A DNA stretch of 64,000 nucleotides from Halorubrum aquaticum. GTDB taxonomy: Archaea > Halobacteriota > Halobacteria > Halobacteriales > Haloferacaceae. The position numbers were made by a program, and so were the translations under genes. This document shows positions 6,987 through 16,621 of the stretch, in pieces (positions within the stretch are counted from its first letter, which is position 1; each line of letters starts with the position of its first letter). The stretch lies in NCBI RefSeq assembly GCF_900113615.1, contig NZ_FOPZ01000007.1:87982-151981 (forward strand), in the 5' to 3' direction. Below the pieces are notes generated by a model. The model had not been told where the DNA came from. It ran no database searches and saw nothing but the letters and a program-made list of their open reading frames with translations.

Positions 6987-8366
6987 ATGGGGATCGCAGA
7001 CACCCTGACGGCGCGGTTCGACGTCGAACAGCACGGATCGGACCTCCGAACCGAGTTGGTGGCGGGGCTCACCACCTTCCTCGCGATGTCGTACATCATC
7101 GTCGTGAACCCCGCGATCCTCTCCGAAGCGATCCGGATCGAGGGGTACGGACAGGGCGAGGTGTTCCAGATGATCGCCATCGCGACGATCCTCTCGGCGG
7201 CGATCGCGACGGCCGTGATGGCGCTGTACGCGAACCGCCCCTTCGGGCTGGCGCCCGGCCTCGGGCTCAACGCCTTCTTCGCGTACACCGTCGTCATCGC
7301 GCTCGAGATCCCGTGGCAGACGGCGCTTGCCGCCGTCTTCGTCGAGGGGATCCTGTTCATGCTGCTCACCGCGGTCGGCGCGCGCGAGTACGTCATCCAA
7401 CTGTTTCCGGAACCGGTGAAGCGGTCGGTCGGCGCCGGTATCGGACTGTTCCTGCTGTTCATCGGCTTTCAGGAGCTCCAGCTCGTCGTCCCCGACGACG
7501 CGACGCTCGTCACGCTCGGCGGGGTGTTCGGGAACCCGTGGGCGATCCTCGGGATCCTCGGGCTCGCGTTCACCTTCGGCCTCTGGGCGCGCGGGATCAC
7601 GGGCTCTATCGTGATCGGCATCCTGACGACCACCGTCGTCGGCTGGGGACTCACGCTCGCCGGACTCTTCGAGCGTGGCGTCGTCACCCCGGAGTCGCTG
7701 CCGTCCGCCCAGTACGACATCACGCCGCTCGCCGGCGCGTTCCTCGACGGGCTCGCGAACATCGAGCCGCTCACGTTCGCGCTGGTCGTCTTCACCTTCT
7801 TCTTCGTCGACTTCTTCGACACCGCCGGGACGCTCATCGGCGTCTCGCAGTTCGGCGACTTCCTCGACGACGAGGGTGACCTCCCGGAGATGGACAAGCC
7901 GCTGATGGCCGACGCGGTCGGCACCACGGCCGGCGCGATGCTCGGCACCTCCACCGTGACGACGTTCATCGAGTCGTCGACCGGCGTCGAGGAGGGCGGC
8001 CGTACCGGACTCACCGCGCTCGTCGTCGCGCTCCTGTTCCTCGCGTCGCTCGCCGTGATCCCGCTGGTGGCAGCCATCCCCGCGTACGCCTCCTTCATCG
8101 CGCTCATCGTCGTCGGCGTGATGATGCTCCAGGGCCTCGTCGAGGTCGACTGGAACGACCCCGCCTGGGCCGTCTCGGCCGGGCTCACCGTCACCGTGAT
8201 GCCGTTCGCCTACTCGATCGCCGACGGGCTGGCCGCCGGCATCGTCGCGTACCCGCTCATCAAGGCCGCGGTCGGCGAGTACGACGACGTCCGGCTCGGC
8301 CAGTACGTCATCGCGGCGCTGCTCGTCGTCTACTACGTGCTCCAGACGCGCGGCGTGATCCTGTAG
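6987..8366 (+). CDS. NCS2-family purine permease, AzgA type
   Basis: A 459-residue polytopic membrane protein of the nucleobase:cation symporter 2 family, AzgA-like branch. Family motifs seen are GLAPGLGLNAFFAYTV near residues 88-103, FVDFFDTAGTLIGVS in the middle, and GTSTVTTFIES followed by EGGRTGL. About 12-14 hydrophobic segments fill the length. AzgA-type carriers import adenine, guanine and hypoxanthine; substrate choice is inferred. The start ATG is preceded by CTTATGTT (6951-6958) as a likely TATA box. With the adjacent PRTase-like regulator and the upstream ribose-bisphosphate genes it forms a purine salvage neighbourhood. Confidence 0.9.
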   Translation: MGIADTLTARFDVEQHGSDLRTELVAGLTTFLAMSYIIVVNPAILSEAIRIEGYGQGEVFQMIAIATILSAAIATAVMALYANRPFGLAPGLGLNAFFAYTVVIALEIPWQTALAAVFVEGILFMLLTAVGAREYVIQLFPEPVKRSVGAGIGLFLLFIGFQELQLVVPDDATLVTLGGVFGNPWAILGILGLAFTFGLWARGITGSIVIGILTTTVVGWGLTLAGLFERGVVTPESLPSAQYDITPLAGAFLDGLANIEPLTFALVVFTFFFVDFFDTAGTLIGVSQFGDFLDDEGDLPEMDKPLMADAVGTTAGAMLGTSTVTTFIESSTGVEEGGRTGLTALVVALLFLASLAVIPLVAAIPAYASFIALIVVGVMMLQGLVEVDWNDPAWAVSAGLTVTVMPFAYSIADGLAAGIVAYPLIKAAVGEYDDVRLGQYVIAALLVVYYVLQTRGVIL

Positions 8367-8467
8367 CGCCCGGCCGATCGTCGCGGTCGATGACGACGGG
8401 CCGCCCGTGCGCGCCGCGTACATCGACCGCGGAGGTTCTTTACCTCCCGAGCCCGTATTCTCGGGCG

Positions 8468-8722
8468 ATGACGGACCTGAAACTCTACGAACTGGAGGGC
8501 TGCCCGTACTGTGCGAAGGTCAAGGAGAAGCTCGCCGAACTCGACCTCGAGTACGAGTCGGTCATGGTCCCGCGCGCGCACGGCGAGCGGACCGAAGTCG
8601 AGGAGGTGAGCGGCCAGACGGGCGTACCGGTCCTCGTCGACGAGGCGAACGGGATCGACGCGATGCCCGAGAGCGACGACATCGTCGAATATCTCGAGGA
8701 GACGTACGGCGGCGCGAGCTAG
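8468..8722 (+). CDS. Glutaredoxin-like protein
   Basis: An 84-residue thioredoxin-fold protein with the redox motif CPYC shortly after the first strand (LKLYELEGCPYCAKVKEKL) and the cis-proline motif GVPVLVDE. This is the glutaredoxin / GST N-terminal domain architecture without a C-terminal GST domain. It probably reduces disulfides in the cytosol; haloarchaea use gamma-glutamylcysteine rather than glutathione, so the partner thiol is uncertain. A TATA-like TTCTTTACC (8436-8444) about 28 nt upstream fixes the ATG at 8468 and excludes the longer upstream frame. Confidence 0.88.
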   Translation: MTDLKLYELEGCPYCAKVKEKLAELDLEYESVMVPRAHGERTEVEEVSGQTGVPVLVDEANGIDAMPESDDIVEYLEETYGGAS

Positions 8723-8789
8723 CGGGTCGACCGGCGATCGCGGCGTTTCGAAGGCCAACGTTGATACGTTCCGAGGAGAACCCACTCGC

Positions 8790-9032
8790 ATGAACCTGCC
8801 GCGCGCGCCGAAACAGCGGTGGGCGAGGGCGACGCTCGGGCTCTCGCTGCTCTTTGCGGTCGGCGCGTTCGCCTACTTCGCGCTCGACGGCGCGCCGTTT
8901 CAGGGCACCGTTCTCGCCGTCCTCATCCTCGGTGCCGGCTACTGGGAATACAAGAAGAAGCTCCAGGAGAAGCGCGTGGCGAGACAGTACGAGGCGAAAG
9001 CCGAGGAGCAGCGCCGGGAGAACGAGCGCTGA
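8790..9032 (+). CDS. Small two-helix membrane protein, function unknown
   Basis: An 80-residue protein with two hydrophobic segments (about residues 13-30 and 36-50) and a charged, probably coiled-coil C-terminal tail (KKKLQEKRVARQYEAKAEEQ). TTGATACG at 8761-8768 gives a TATA box 26 nt before the ATG. No family recognised. The glutaredoxin gene upstream and TldD-like gene downstream are on the same strand, but each has its own TATA-like element, so context says little. Confidence 0.7.
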   Translation: MNLPRAPKQRWARATLGLSLLFAVGAFAYFALDGAPFQGTVLAVLILGAGYWEYKKKLQEKRVARQYEAKAEEQRRENER

Positions 9033-9120
9033 TCGGCGCGCCGTCCTCGGATCGCCGCAGCGCCGACCACCCGCTCCGGAAGTCAGGGGTTTCATGTGTG
9101 AGAGCGGAGATCACACGTCC

Positions 9121-10581
9121 ATGAGCGACGAACGCGAGGACGTGTTGGACGCGATGGACTGGCTGCTCGACAGCCTCGAGGACGACGACGCGGTGTCGTA
9201 TGCGGAGGTCGGCGGCGTCTACCAGGAGAAGACCGACCTCGTCGTCACCGGCGACGGTCCCCGCGAAACGACGGAGTTCACCGAGACCGGCGTGTGGCTC
9301 CGGGTCTTCGCCGACGGCGCGGCCGACTATCGCTACACGAACTCCCTCGAGGAGGAGGCCCTGACCGACGTGGCCGACCGTGCGATCCGAAGCGGCGAGG
9401 TCCTGGCCCAAGAGGAGCCGGGACGCTTCGACGCGTACACCAGCCACCGGGGAACCCACGGCGGCTGGGCGAGCGAGGGAATACACACGCGCGACCTCGA
9501 GGAGAAGACCTCCGTGGTCGAGGCGGGCCTCGCGGCGGCCGACGACCTCGATCTCGACCGGCAGTGGGCCAACTACTCCGACGCACACGTGGAGGAGGCG
9601 GTCGGCACCACGACCGGCAGCGTCGTTCGCACGACGCTCGACCGGGCGAGGGTGGACTTCAGCCTGACGCTCGCCGACGGGCCGAAGGTGAGCCGTCACG
9701 CCGGGTCGACGGAGGGGGCCGCCTTCCTCGAGGAGGTCACCGACGTCTTCGAGACCGCCGCCGCCGACGCTCGAGCGCTCTCGAACGCCGATTCGGCCGA
9801 CGCACCCACCGGCGAGACGACCGTCGCGTTGAGCCCGGAGGCGGCCGGCCAGCTGTTCCACTTCGTCTCACACTACCTCGAGGCCGACACCGGCTACATG
9901 GGGATGAGTCCCTACGCCGTCGGCGACCGGATCGGACCCGAGGACCTCGCGATCGAGGACGCGGTCCACGCCGGCTCCTGGGCCGCCCGCGCCTACGACG
10001 CCGAGGTCAAACCGACGACGCCGACGCAACTCGTCTCGAACGGACGGGTCGAGCGACTGCTCCACAACACCACGACCGCCGCGGAGGAGGACGCGTACCC
10101 CGCCGGCAACAGCGTTCCGAGCCTCGGGTTCACCGAACCGCCGCGGATCCACGCCCGCCACTTGGAGGTCGCTACCGGCGACGCCGACGCCGCGGCGCTC
10201 CGTGAGGACGCCGACGTGTACGTCGAGCGGTTCAAGAAGCCGTGGTTCCGCGACGAGTTCGAACGGGTCCAGCGTCAGGGCGTGTTCCCGGCGAGCGCCC
10301 TCTACGCGAAGGACATCGACCGCAAGAGCATCGACAGCCCCGACTGCGGCTCCGCGGAGTTCCCGCTCGCCGAGGCGTACCGCCTCGAGGACGGCGAGCG
10401 CGCCGGCCGTCTCGACGGCGTCTCCATCGAGTACGCGCCGGACGTGTTGCGGACCGTCTCGCGGATCGGCGAGGCTCGGGAGACGGTGACGGGCACCTGT
10501 GAGAAACACAAATCCCAGATCCCGTTCGCGGTGACCGCGCCCGGCGTCCGGCTGGACGCGCCGATCGTGGACGAAAACTAA
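9121..10581 (+). CDS. TldD/PmbA family protein lacking the HExxxH metal motif
   Basis: A 486-residue protein with the TldD/PmbA (U62) architecture: an N-terminal alpha/beta half (SYAEVGGVYQEKTDLVVTGD) and a C-terminal beta-rich half. In TldD the zinc site is HExxxH followed by ALE-D. Here the aligned stretch reads FHFVSHYLEAD (around residues 246-256): the last His is kept, but the first His and Glu are replaced. This resembles the non-catalytic TldE/PmbA subunit; TldD-TldE heterodimers cleave small peptides. No partner gene is in the window. The ATG at 9121 has GGTTTCATG about 28 nt upstream, so the long upstream frame is dismissed. Confidence 0.85.
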   Translation: MSDEREDVLDAMDWLLDSLEDDDAVSYAEVGGVYQEKTDLVVTGDGPRETTEFTETGVWLRVFADGAADYRYTNSLEEEALTDVADRAIRSGEVLAQEEPGRFDAYTSHRGTHGGWASEGIHTRDLEEKTSVVEAGLAAADDLDLDRQWANYSDAHVEEAVGTTTGSVVRTTLDRARVDFSLTLADGPKVSRHAGSTEGAAFLEEVTDVFETAAADARALSNADSADAPTGETTVALSPEAAGQLFHFVSHYLEADTGYMGMSPYAVGDRIGPEDLAIEDAVHAGSWAARAYDAEVKPTTPTQLVSNGRVERLLHNTTTAAEEDAYPAGNSVPSLGFTEPPRIHARHLEVATGDADAAALREDADVYVERFKKPWFRDEFERVQRQGVFPASALYAKDIDRKSIDSPDCGSAEFPLAEAYRLEDGERAGRLDGVSIEYAPDVLRTVSRIGEARETVTGTCEKHKSQIPFAVTAPGVRLDAPIVDEN

Positions 10582-10615
10582 CGGTCGACGGAGGAACCGG
10601 ACCGTCGAGGAAGGA

Positions 10616-11710
10616 CTAGTCGTCCGCCGGCGTGGACTCAGGCTCCTCGCCCGTCTCCGCCGCGCTCGGACTCCCGGTCACGTCCTGGTAGGGATCGTAC
10701 CCCTCCGCGCTGTCGTAGAGGTGACAGGCGACGTCCTGTTCGAAGTCCGTCTTCGCCTCCAGCGGCGGAACGACCTGGTCACAGACGTCGCCGATGTACT
10801 CCGAACACCGGTTCTTGAACCGGCAGCCGGTCGGGATGTCGATGACGTCGCCGACCTCGCCCTGGAGCTCGACGCGCTCGCGACCCACGCCCGGGTCGGG
10901 AACGGGAACGGCGTTGATGAGCGCCTGCGTGTACGGGTGTTGTGGGTTCTCGATGATCTCGTCCGTCGGTCCCTTCTCGACGATCTTGCCCATGTACATG
11001 ATCGCCAGCCGGTCGCACATGTGCCGGAGCAGCGAGAGGTCGTGGCTGATGTAGACGACGGAGAGGCCGAACTCGTCCGTCATCCGGTCCAGAAGCGAGA
11101 GCACCCCGGCACGGAGGCTCACGTCGAGCATCGATACCGGCTCGTCCGCGACGATGAAGTCGGGGTCGAGCACGAGCGCCCGCGCGATGGCGACCCGCTG
11201 TCGCTGCCCGCCCGATAGCTCGTGGGGGTACTGATCGTAGTACTGTTCGGGTGGGAGCAGCTCCGCGAACTCGAGGGCACGCTGGACCCGTGCCGTCTCG
11301 TTGCGGATGTTGTGGATCCGTAGCGGCTCGGCGACGGTGTCGTACACCGTCATCCGCGGGTTCAGGCTCTCGAAGGGGTCCTGGAAGATCATCTGTGCGT
11401 TCTGGCGGAACTGCTTGATCTCCGCGTCGCTCGCCTCCGAGAGGCGCGTGTCGTCGTAGACGATGTCGCCGGCGGTCGGGTCGTGGAGTTTCACCAGCGA
11501 CATCCCGGTGGTCGTCTTCCCACAGCCGGACTCGCCGGCGAGCCCGAGGGTCTCCCCCTCGCGGAGCTCGAAGCTGACGCCGTCGACCGCGTGAACGTAG
11601 TCGGGCTCGCCGCTGCCGAAGGACTCCACCAGGCTGGCGATCCAGCCCTGATTGACCTTGAAGTGCTTCTTCAGGTCGTCGACCTCGAGCAGCACGTCGT
11701 TTCCGCTCAT
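10616..11710 (-). CDS. dppF: Peptide/dipeptide ABC transporter ATP-binding protein (DppF/OppF type)
   Basis: A 364-residue ABC ATPase with Walker [11 protein letters not shown]-loop, signature LSGGQRQR and Walker B with DEPVSMLD. The oligopeptide-transporter C-terminal domain has a cysteine-bearing segment ([16 protein letters not shown]), a possible iron-sulfur site as in DppD/OppD-type proteins. It powers import through the DppBC channel with DppD. The ATG at 11710 overlaps the dppD stop (ATGA 11707-11710). The acidic C-terminus is longer than bacterial OppF. Last gene of the operon. Substrate (peptide, nickel or sugar oligomer) is not determined by sequence. Confidence 0.93.
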   Translation of the reverse strand: MSGNDVLLEVDDLKKHFKVNQGWIASLVESFGSGEPDYVHAVDGVSFELREGETLGLAGESGCGKTTTGMSLVKLHDPTAGDIVYDDTRLSEASDAEIKQFRQNAQMIFQDPFESLNPRMTVYDTVAEPLRIHNIRNETARVQRALEFAELLPPEQYYDQYPHELSGGQRQRVAIARALVLDPDFIVADEPVSMLDVSLRAGVLSLLDRMTDEFGLSVVYISHDLSLLRHMCDRLAIMYMGKIVEKGPTDEIIENPQHPYTQALINAVPVPDPGVGRERVELQGEVGDVIDIPTGCRFKNRCSEYIGDVCDQVVPPLEAKTDFEQDVACHLYDSAEGYDPYQDVTGSPSAAETGEEPESTPADD

Positions 11711-12747
11711 TCGCCGACACCCCCGTCGGTGGCGGCGGCCGCCTGGTTCCACGTCGTCGGGTCGTCGGCGTACGGCCGGAGCTCGGCGTCGATCTCGTCG
11801 GCGTAGTGACAGTACGAACGGAGCCCGTTCTTGTAGTGTGCCTCCGGCTCCTCCTCGCGGCACTTGTCGGTCGCCATCGGACACCGCTCGGCGAACCGAC
11901 AGCCCTGCGGCGGGTCGATGAGCTCGGGCGGATATCCCGAGATGGAAAGCAGGTCCTGGCTACTCTTCCGGATGTTCGGGAACGCGCGCTTCAAGCCGAT
12001 CGTGTACGGGTGGTACGGCTGGTCGAAGATCTCCTCGACGGGGCCTTCCTCGGCGATCTTCCCCGCGTACATCACGATGACCCGGTCGCAGGTCTCGGCC
12101 ACGACGCTCACGTCGTGGGTGATCACCATCATCGAGGAGTTGATCTCCTCCTGGATCGAGGCCATCCGCTTGAGGATCTGGTCCTGCATGATCACGTCGA
12201 GCGCCGTGGTCGGCTCGTCCGCCAACATCAGCGACGGCTCGAGCGCGAGCGCCATCGCGATCATGGCGCGCTGACGCATCCCGCCGGAGAACTGGTGGGG
12301 ATAGTCGTCCGCGCGCTCCGGGTCGAGTCCGACGAGCTCGAACATCTCCGTCACGATCTCGTCGGACTCGACGCGACCGGTTCCGGGCCGGTGCGTCTCG
12401 ATGGCCTCGACGATCTGCTCGCGGATGGTGTACACCGGGTCCAGCGAGTTCATCGCCGACTGGGCGATCATGGAGATCTCCTCCCACTTGAGGCGACGCC
12501 GCTGGGCGTTGGTCATCTCCGTCAGGTCGTCGCCTTGGAAGTTGATGCTCCCGTCGTTGATGTAACCGGCGTCGGGGAGGATCCCGATGATCGCCTTCGC
12601 GAGCGTGGTCTTCCCACAGCCCGACTCGCCGACGATACCGAGGTTCTCGCCCTCTTCCAGTTCGAAGGAGACGCCGTCGACGGCCTGTGCCGGCCCTTCT
12701 TCCGTTTCGTAGTAGACTTCGAGGTCTTCGACTTCCAGTTGACTCAT
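11707..12747 (-). CDS. dppD: Peptide/dipeptide ABC transporter ATP-binding protein (DppD/OppD type)
   Basis: A 346-residue ABC ATPase: Walker [10 protein letters not shown] near residue 40, signature FSGGMRQR, Walker B followed by DEPTTALD. The C-terminal region has the oligopeptide-type cysteine cluster (CRFAERCPMATDKC and a later Cys near SYCHY), a potential 4Fe-4S site as reported for DppD homologues. It pairs with DppF as the nucleotide-binding heterodimer. Overlaps dppC by 4 bases and dppF by 4 bases, showing tight translational coupling. Confidence 0.93.
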   Translation of the reverse strand: MSQLEVEDLEVYYETEEGPAQAVDGVSFELEEGENLGIVGESGCGKTTLAKAIIGILPDAGYINDGSINFQGDDLTEMTNAQRRRLKWEEISMIAQSAMNSLDPVYTIREQIVEAIETHRPGTGRVESDEIVTEMFELVGLDPERADDYPHQFSGGMRQRAMIAMALALEPSLMLADEPTTALDVIMQDQILKRMASIQEEINSSMMVITHDVSVVAETCDRVIVMYAGKIAEEGPVEEIFDQPYHPYTIGLKRAFPNIRKSSQDLLSISGYPPELIDPPQGCRFAERCPMATDKCREEEPEAHYKNGLRSYCHYADEIDAELRPYADDPTTWNQAAAATDGGVGE

Positions 12748-13724
12748 TGTATTTTGGGGTTAGTGATCTCTTCGTAGCCACGGCCGATGAGGAAGCCGCT
12801 GATGACGAGCAGGCCGATACAGAGTCCCGGCGGCACGAACCACCACCAGGCGCCGAACGAGAGCGCCGAGTACGCGCGGGAGGCCTGTAGCATCGTTCCC
12901 CACGAGACCGTGTTGGGGTCGCCGAGACCGATGAACGAGATGCCCGCCTCGGCGAGGATGGCCCACGCGATCCCGAAGGAACCGTAGAGGAACGTCATCG
13001 GGAGCACGTTGGGCGCGAGGTGTCTGCTGATGATGTGCCAGTCGCCCGCTCCGGCGACCTGTGCGGCCTTCACGAACGGCCGCTCGCGAAGCGACAGCGA
13101 CTGTGAGCGGATGACGCGGGCGGTCGAGCGCCACTGGAGGACGATCAGCGCGAGGATGATGTTCCAGAGGTCCGGGCCGAGCACCGCGACGAGGACGATG
13201 ACCGTCGGCAGCAGCGGCATCCCGTACAGGAAGTCGACGAGGCGCATCAGCGCGTCGTCGACCTTCCCGCCGTAGTAGCCCGCGACGAGCCCGACGAGCG
13301 TCCCGATGCCCGCCGTGAAGAACGCGGCGACGAGTCCGACGAGCAGCGCGGCGCGCGTTCCGTAGATGAGCTGGCTGAAGATGTCGAAGCCCTCCGCGGT
13401 CGTCCCGAGGAGGTACTCGCTGTCCGCGCCGAGCAGCGAGGCCTCCGCCCACTTGTCGATGATGATCCCCGCCTCTCCCTGATACTGTCGCTGGAGCGGC
13501 TGGTGGGTCGCGATGAACGGCGCGAAGATCGCGATCAGCATGAACCCCGCGACGGTGAGCATCGAGAGCTTGACCGACAGTTCGTCGGTCAACATTCCCC
13601 AGTGTTCCTTGAGCGTCTCCCGCCAGAGGCGGAACGTGCGCTGCCACTTGTCTATCTCCTCGTCGGAGCTGGTGTCGTCGAGGTCGGTGTATATCGACCG
13701 ACTTGATTGTTCTTCTTGGGCCAT
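12744..13724 (-). CDS. dppC: Peptide/dipeptide ABC transporter permease (DppC type)
   Basis: A 326-residue inner membrane permease. About 55 hydrophilic N-terminal residues precede the first hydrophobic segment (LSMLTVAGFMLIAIFAPFI), as in DppC/OppC. The binding-protein-dependent transport domain follows with about five more segments, including the EAA-like loop (QSLSLRERPFVKAAQVAGAGDWHII). It forms the channel with DppB. The start is 4 bases after the dppB stop and the stop overlaps dppD. Confidence 0.93.
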   Translation of the reverse strand: MAQEEQSSRSIYTDLDDTSSDEEIDKWQRTFRLWRETLKEHWGMLTDELSVKLSMLTVAGFMLIAIFAPFIATHQPLQRQYQGEAGIIIDKWAEASLLGADSEYLLGTTAEGFDIFSQLIYGTRAALLVGLVAAFFTAGIGTLVGLVAGYYGGKVDDALMRLVDFLYGMPLLPTVIVLVAVLGPDLWNIILALIVLQWRSTARVIRSQSLSLRERPFVKAAQVAGAGDWHIISRHLAPNVLPMTFLYGSFGIAWAILAEAGISFIGLGDPNTVSWGTMLQASRAYSALSFGAWWWFVPPGLCIGLLVISGFLIGRGYEEITNPKIQ

Positions 13725-13728
13725 TGGT

Positions 13729-14712
13729 CTAGTCGTAAGTCACCCGTGGGTCGAGGTAGCCGTACGCGAGGTCGGCCACGAAGTTCAGGAAGATGATGGT
13801 CGACGCGAGCACGATGAACGTGCCCTGTGCGACCGGGAAGTCACGCCGGAGGACCGCACGGACCATCTCCCGACCGATCCCGGGCCACGCGAACACCGTC
13901 TCGATGAGGACGCTCCCGCCCACGGCGTAGCCTAAGGCGATCGCGGCCGCCGTGATGATCGGCAGGAGGGCGTTTCGAGCGGCGTGTTTGAACATGATCG
14001 TCCGCTCTTTGAGCCCCTTGGCCCGGCAGACGTCGATGAAGTCCTCCGAGAGCACCTCCAGCATGCTCGTCCGCATGATGAGCAGGGGATATCCCATGTA
14101 GTAGAACCCCAACACCGCCGCCGGCGCGATCAGGTGTCGAAGGAAGTCCATCGTGAAGACCATGTCGAGGAAACCGGTGCTCTGTCCCCCGGTCCCCAGA
14201 CTGGTCATCCCGCTCATCGGGATGATGCCGAGCTCGGCGCCGAAGATCCACAACACGATGAGCCCGACGTAGAAGGTCGGCACGCTCCGGGCCGTCAGCG
14301 CGGTGATGACCGTGCTACGCTCGAAGCGGGAGCCGCGGTACCAGCCCGATAACACGCCGAGCGTGATGCCGAGGGCGTACGCGACGATGAACGCCGTCAG
14401 CATCAACACGAGCGTGTTGGGCATGTACGTCGCGATGATGTCGGTGACGGGCTGGTTCGAGTGGAACGACTGCCCGAAGTTCAACGCCACGAGGTTCTCG
14501 AGGAATCGAATGTACTGGATGTGTAACGGATCGTTGAGCCCGTAGCTCTCGATGAGCTGTTGGCGGGCCTCCTGTGTCATCTGTGAGGAGACCACGTACG
14601 ACGTCGGGTCACCGGGCATGAGCCTGAACAGCCCGAACAACACCGTTCCGACCGCCCACAACGTCACGACGAGTTGGAGCGTGCGCCTGACAACGAAGCT
14701 AGCTTTTCCCAT
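13729..14712 (-). CDS. dppB: Peptide/dipeptide ABC transporter permease (DppB type)
   Basis: A 327-residue permease with the DppB/OppB pattern: an N-terminal transmembrane helix, an extracytoplasmic segment with the typical RLMPGDP, and a C-terminal five-helix transport domain with the EAA-like loop (EVLSEDFIDVCRAKGLKER). It heads the BCDF part of the operon. A TATA-like TTTAAAG lies 35 nt upstream (14744-14750), so these four genes can be transcribed separately from dppA. Confidence 0.93.
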   Translation of the reverse strand: MGKASFVVRRTLQLVVTLWAVGTVLFGLFRLMPGDPTSYVVSSQMTQEARQQLIESYGLNDPLHIQYIRFLENLVALNFGQSFHSNQPVTDIIATYMPNTLVLMLTAFIVAYALGITLGVLSGWYRGSRFERSTVITALTARSVPTFYVGLIVLWIFGAELGIIPMSGMTSLGTGGQSTGFLDMVFTMDFLRHLIAPAAVLGFYYMGYPLLIMRTSMLEVLSEDFIDVCRAKGLKERTIMFKHAARNALLPIITAAAIALGYAVGGSVLIETVFAWPGIGREMVRAVLRRDFPVAQGTFIVLASTIIFLNFVADLAYGYLDPRVTYD

Positions 14713-14743
14713 GTTACTTAGTCACTAATATCCTTGTGGTTCG

Positions 14744-14750
14744 TTTAAAG
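14744..14750 (-). promoter_or_regulatory. TATA box for dppBCDF
   Basis: CTTTAAA on the minus strand, 35 nt before the dppB ATG, within the 74-base gap after dppA. It would give a leader of about 8 nt. Confidence 0.5.
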
Positions 14751-14786
14751 ATTGCGTCGCGGGGGTGTGTTATGCGCCCGTCCGCC

Positions 14787-16529
14787 CTATTCGGGGGCCT
14801 GGATCGCGCCGTCGTCGTTCCAGGTGTAGCCGGCCTCCTCGAGCCGACTGCGGGCCGCGTCGATGCTCTCCTCGTACTCGGTGACGTCCTCGGTGTGGAG
14901 CGGCCCGAACGCCGACGATACGACGTTGAAGCCGGGCTCCGGGAAGCCGAAGAGGATCTGGTCGACGATGGGCGTCCGCGGGATGGACTCGACCAGCGCC
15001 TTCCGCATCTGCGGGTCGTCGAGACCCTCCTGACGCGTGTTGGACGTGAAGTGCCAGAACGTCGCGGCGGTGTTGAACTGCGTCCCGATGTTCTCGTTGT
15101 CCTGGTTCTGGTCGAGGCTGCGGTCGATCCGGCCGAACGGCTCGTAGTTGAGCTCGCCGTTGATGAGGTTCTCCCACACGGTCGACGCCTCGGGGATGAC
15201 CCGCCAGAAGCGGCGGTCGAAGTCGACCGGCGCGAAGTGCTCCTCGAACTTCGTCAGGCCGAACTCGCTGCCCTGCTCCCAGTAGTCGAACATCATCGGA
15301 CCGCTGCCGACCGGCTCGGAGATGTTGGCCTGGCTCGGGTTGTCGCGGTCGGCCCACATGTGCTCGGGGATGATCGGGATGAGGTTCGCGATCCCGAGGT
15401 GGAACGGGCCGAACGGCTCGGACATGTTGATCCGGACCGTCTCCTCGTCGACGACCTCGGCGCCCTCGAGGTACTGCGACTGCGTGGAGTACAGCGGCAC
15501 CTCGTTGTCGTTGATGTAGTTGTACGTGAACGCGACGTCCTCGACCGTGAGGTCCTCGCCGTCGTGCCACGAGTGGTCCGTCCGGATGGTGTACTCGATC
15601 GTGGTCTCGTCGACGCGGTCCCAGTCCGTCGCGAGGCTGACTTCGGGGTCCGGCTCGGCGTTGTTGTTGAGCTGGACCAGGAAGTCGTACATCATGTTGA
15701 ACTGGTAGACGTGCTTGCTCTCGTCGTTGTGTCCGAGCACGTTCATCGTCGAGAGCGTCTCCGGCCAGTACCCCTTGAGGGCGGTCTCGCCGCCCTGCAT
15801 CTCCAGGTTGATCATCGTCCAGTAGGAGTTGAACCCGTTCGCGAGGTCCGCCTCCCAGTTGGAGACCTGGTTGTTGTTGTAGATGGCCGTCTGGGGCATC
15901 TGCGTGATGGGCATCGTGGGCACGTCGTCCATCAGCGTCTGCTGGATCTCGTGTGCCTGGTCGACCCGGGTGTCGGCGTCCGGCTCGGCCAGGTAGTTGC
16001 CCATCATCTCGTCGAGCTCCTCGTTCTCGTAGCCCGAGTAGTTCCCCTGGCCCGGGTCGGTGTTGCCCGAGTTGAACAGGTTGTTCAGCTCGGTCACCGG
16101 CTCCGAGACGAAGAACGTGTGCCACGTCGAGAAGCTGTAGTCGTACTCCTCGGAGACCCGGCTGAACAGGGTCCCCCACTCGAGCACGTCGACCTCGATG
16201 TCGAGTCCGAGCTCCTCGTCGAACTGGCTCGCGATGAGGTTGATCGCGTCGTGTCGCGGCGGGTTGTAGCTCTGCGCGTTGTTGACGTAGGTGTACGTCG
16301 GGAGGTTGCTGCCGCCGCCGCTCGACCCGTCGTCGTCTCCGCTCGAGCCGTCATCGCCGCTCGAGCCGTCGCCGCTCGAGCCGTCGCCGCTCCCGTCGTC
16401 GCCGCTCCCGTCGTCGCCGCCGCCACCGCCGCCGGAACAGCCGGCGAGGGCCGTAATTCCGACCGTGCCGCCCGCACCGGTCGCTTTCAGGAAGTCACGC
16501 CGTTTCATGTCCGCGTCTGACCTAACCAT
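14787..16529 (-). CDS. dppA: Peptide ABC transporter substrate-binding lipoprotein (family 5)
   Basis: A 580-residue extracellular solute-binding protein family 5 member. The N-terminus has a twin arginine (RR at 10-11, KRRDFLK) and a lipobox LAGC with Cys31, so it is a Tat-exported lipoprotein. A Gly/Asp/Ser linker of about 45 residues follows, typical of haloarchaea. It captures peptides or similar ligands outside the cell and delivers them to DppBC. A strong TATA box 33 nt upstream (16557-16567) would start transcription almost at ATG 16529; starting at the internal ATG 16508 would leave a 20-base leader. Abundant Asn, Trp and Tyr fit a ligand-binding lobe. Confidence 0.93.
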   Translation of the reverse strand: MVRSDADMKRRDFLKATGAGGTVGITALAGCSGGGGGGDDGSGDDGSGDGSSGDGSSGDDGSSGDDDGSSGGGSNLPTYTYVNNAQSYNPPRHDAINLIASQFDEELGLDIEVDVLEWGTLFSRVSEEYDYSFSTWHTFFVSEPVTELNNLFNSGNTDPGQGNYSGYENEELDEMMGNYLAEPDADTRVDQAHEIQQTLMDDVPTMPITQMPQTAIYNNNQVSNWEADLANGFNSYWTMINLEMQGGETALKGYWPETLSTMNVLGHNDESKHVYQFNMMYDFLVQLNNNAEPDPEVSLATDWDRVDETTIEYTIRTDHSWHDGEDLTVEDVAFTYNYINDNEVPLYSTQSQYLEGAEVVDEETVRINMSEPFGPFHLGIANLIPIIPEHMWADRDNPSQANISEPVGSGPMMFDYWEQGSEFGLTKFEEHFAPVDFDRRFWRVIPEASTVWENLINGELNYEPFGRIDRSLDQNQDNENIGTQFNTAATFWHFTSNTRQEGLDDPQMRKALVESIPRTPIVDQILFGFPEPGFNVVSSAFGPLHTEDVTEYEESIDAARSRLEEAGYTWNDDGAIQAPE

Positions 16530-16556
16530 GGATCAACCCACCGTTTCGTAAGCAAG

Positions 16557-16567
16557 TATATAAATAT
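16557..16567 (-). promoter_or_regulatory. Strong TATA box for dppA
   Basis: Minus-strand ATATTTATATA, the best TATA match in the window, centred 33 nt before the dppA ATG. The region 16530-16700 is noticeably AT-richer than its surroundings. Confidence 0.7.
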
Positions 16568-16621
16568 GTGGTTCATCCACTCACCAAGTTCTCTATTACC
16601 GGATCATGAAGGAGAGTCGTG

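Noticed and set aside
6909..8423. Minus-strand open frame opposite the NCS2 permease
   Set aside because: Shadow of a membrane protein gene; highly charged low-complexity sequence.
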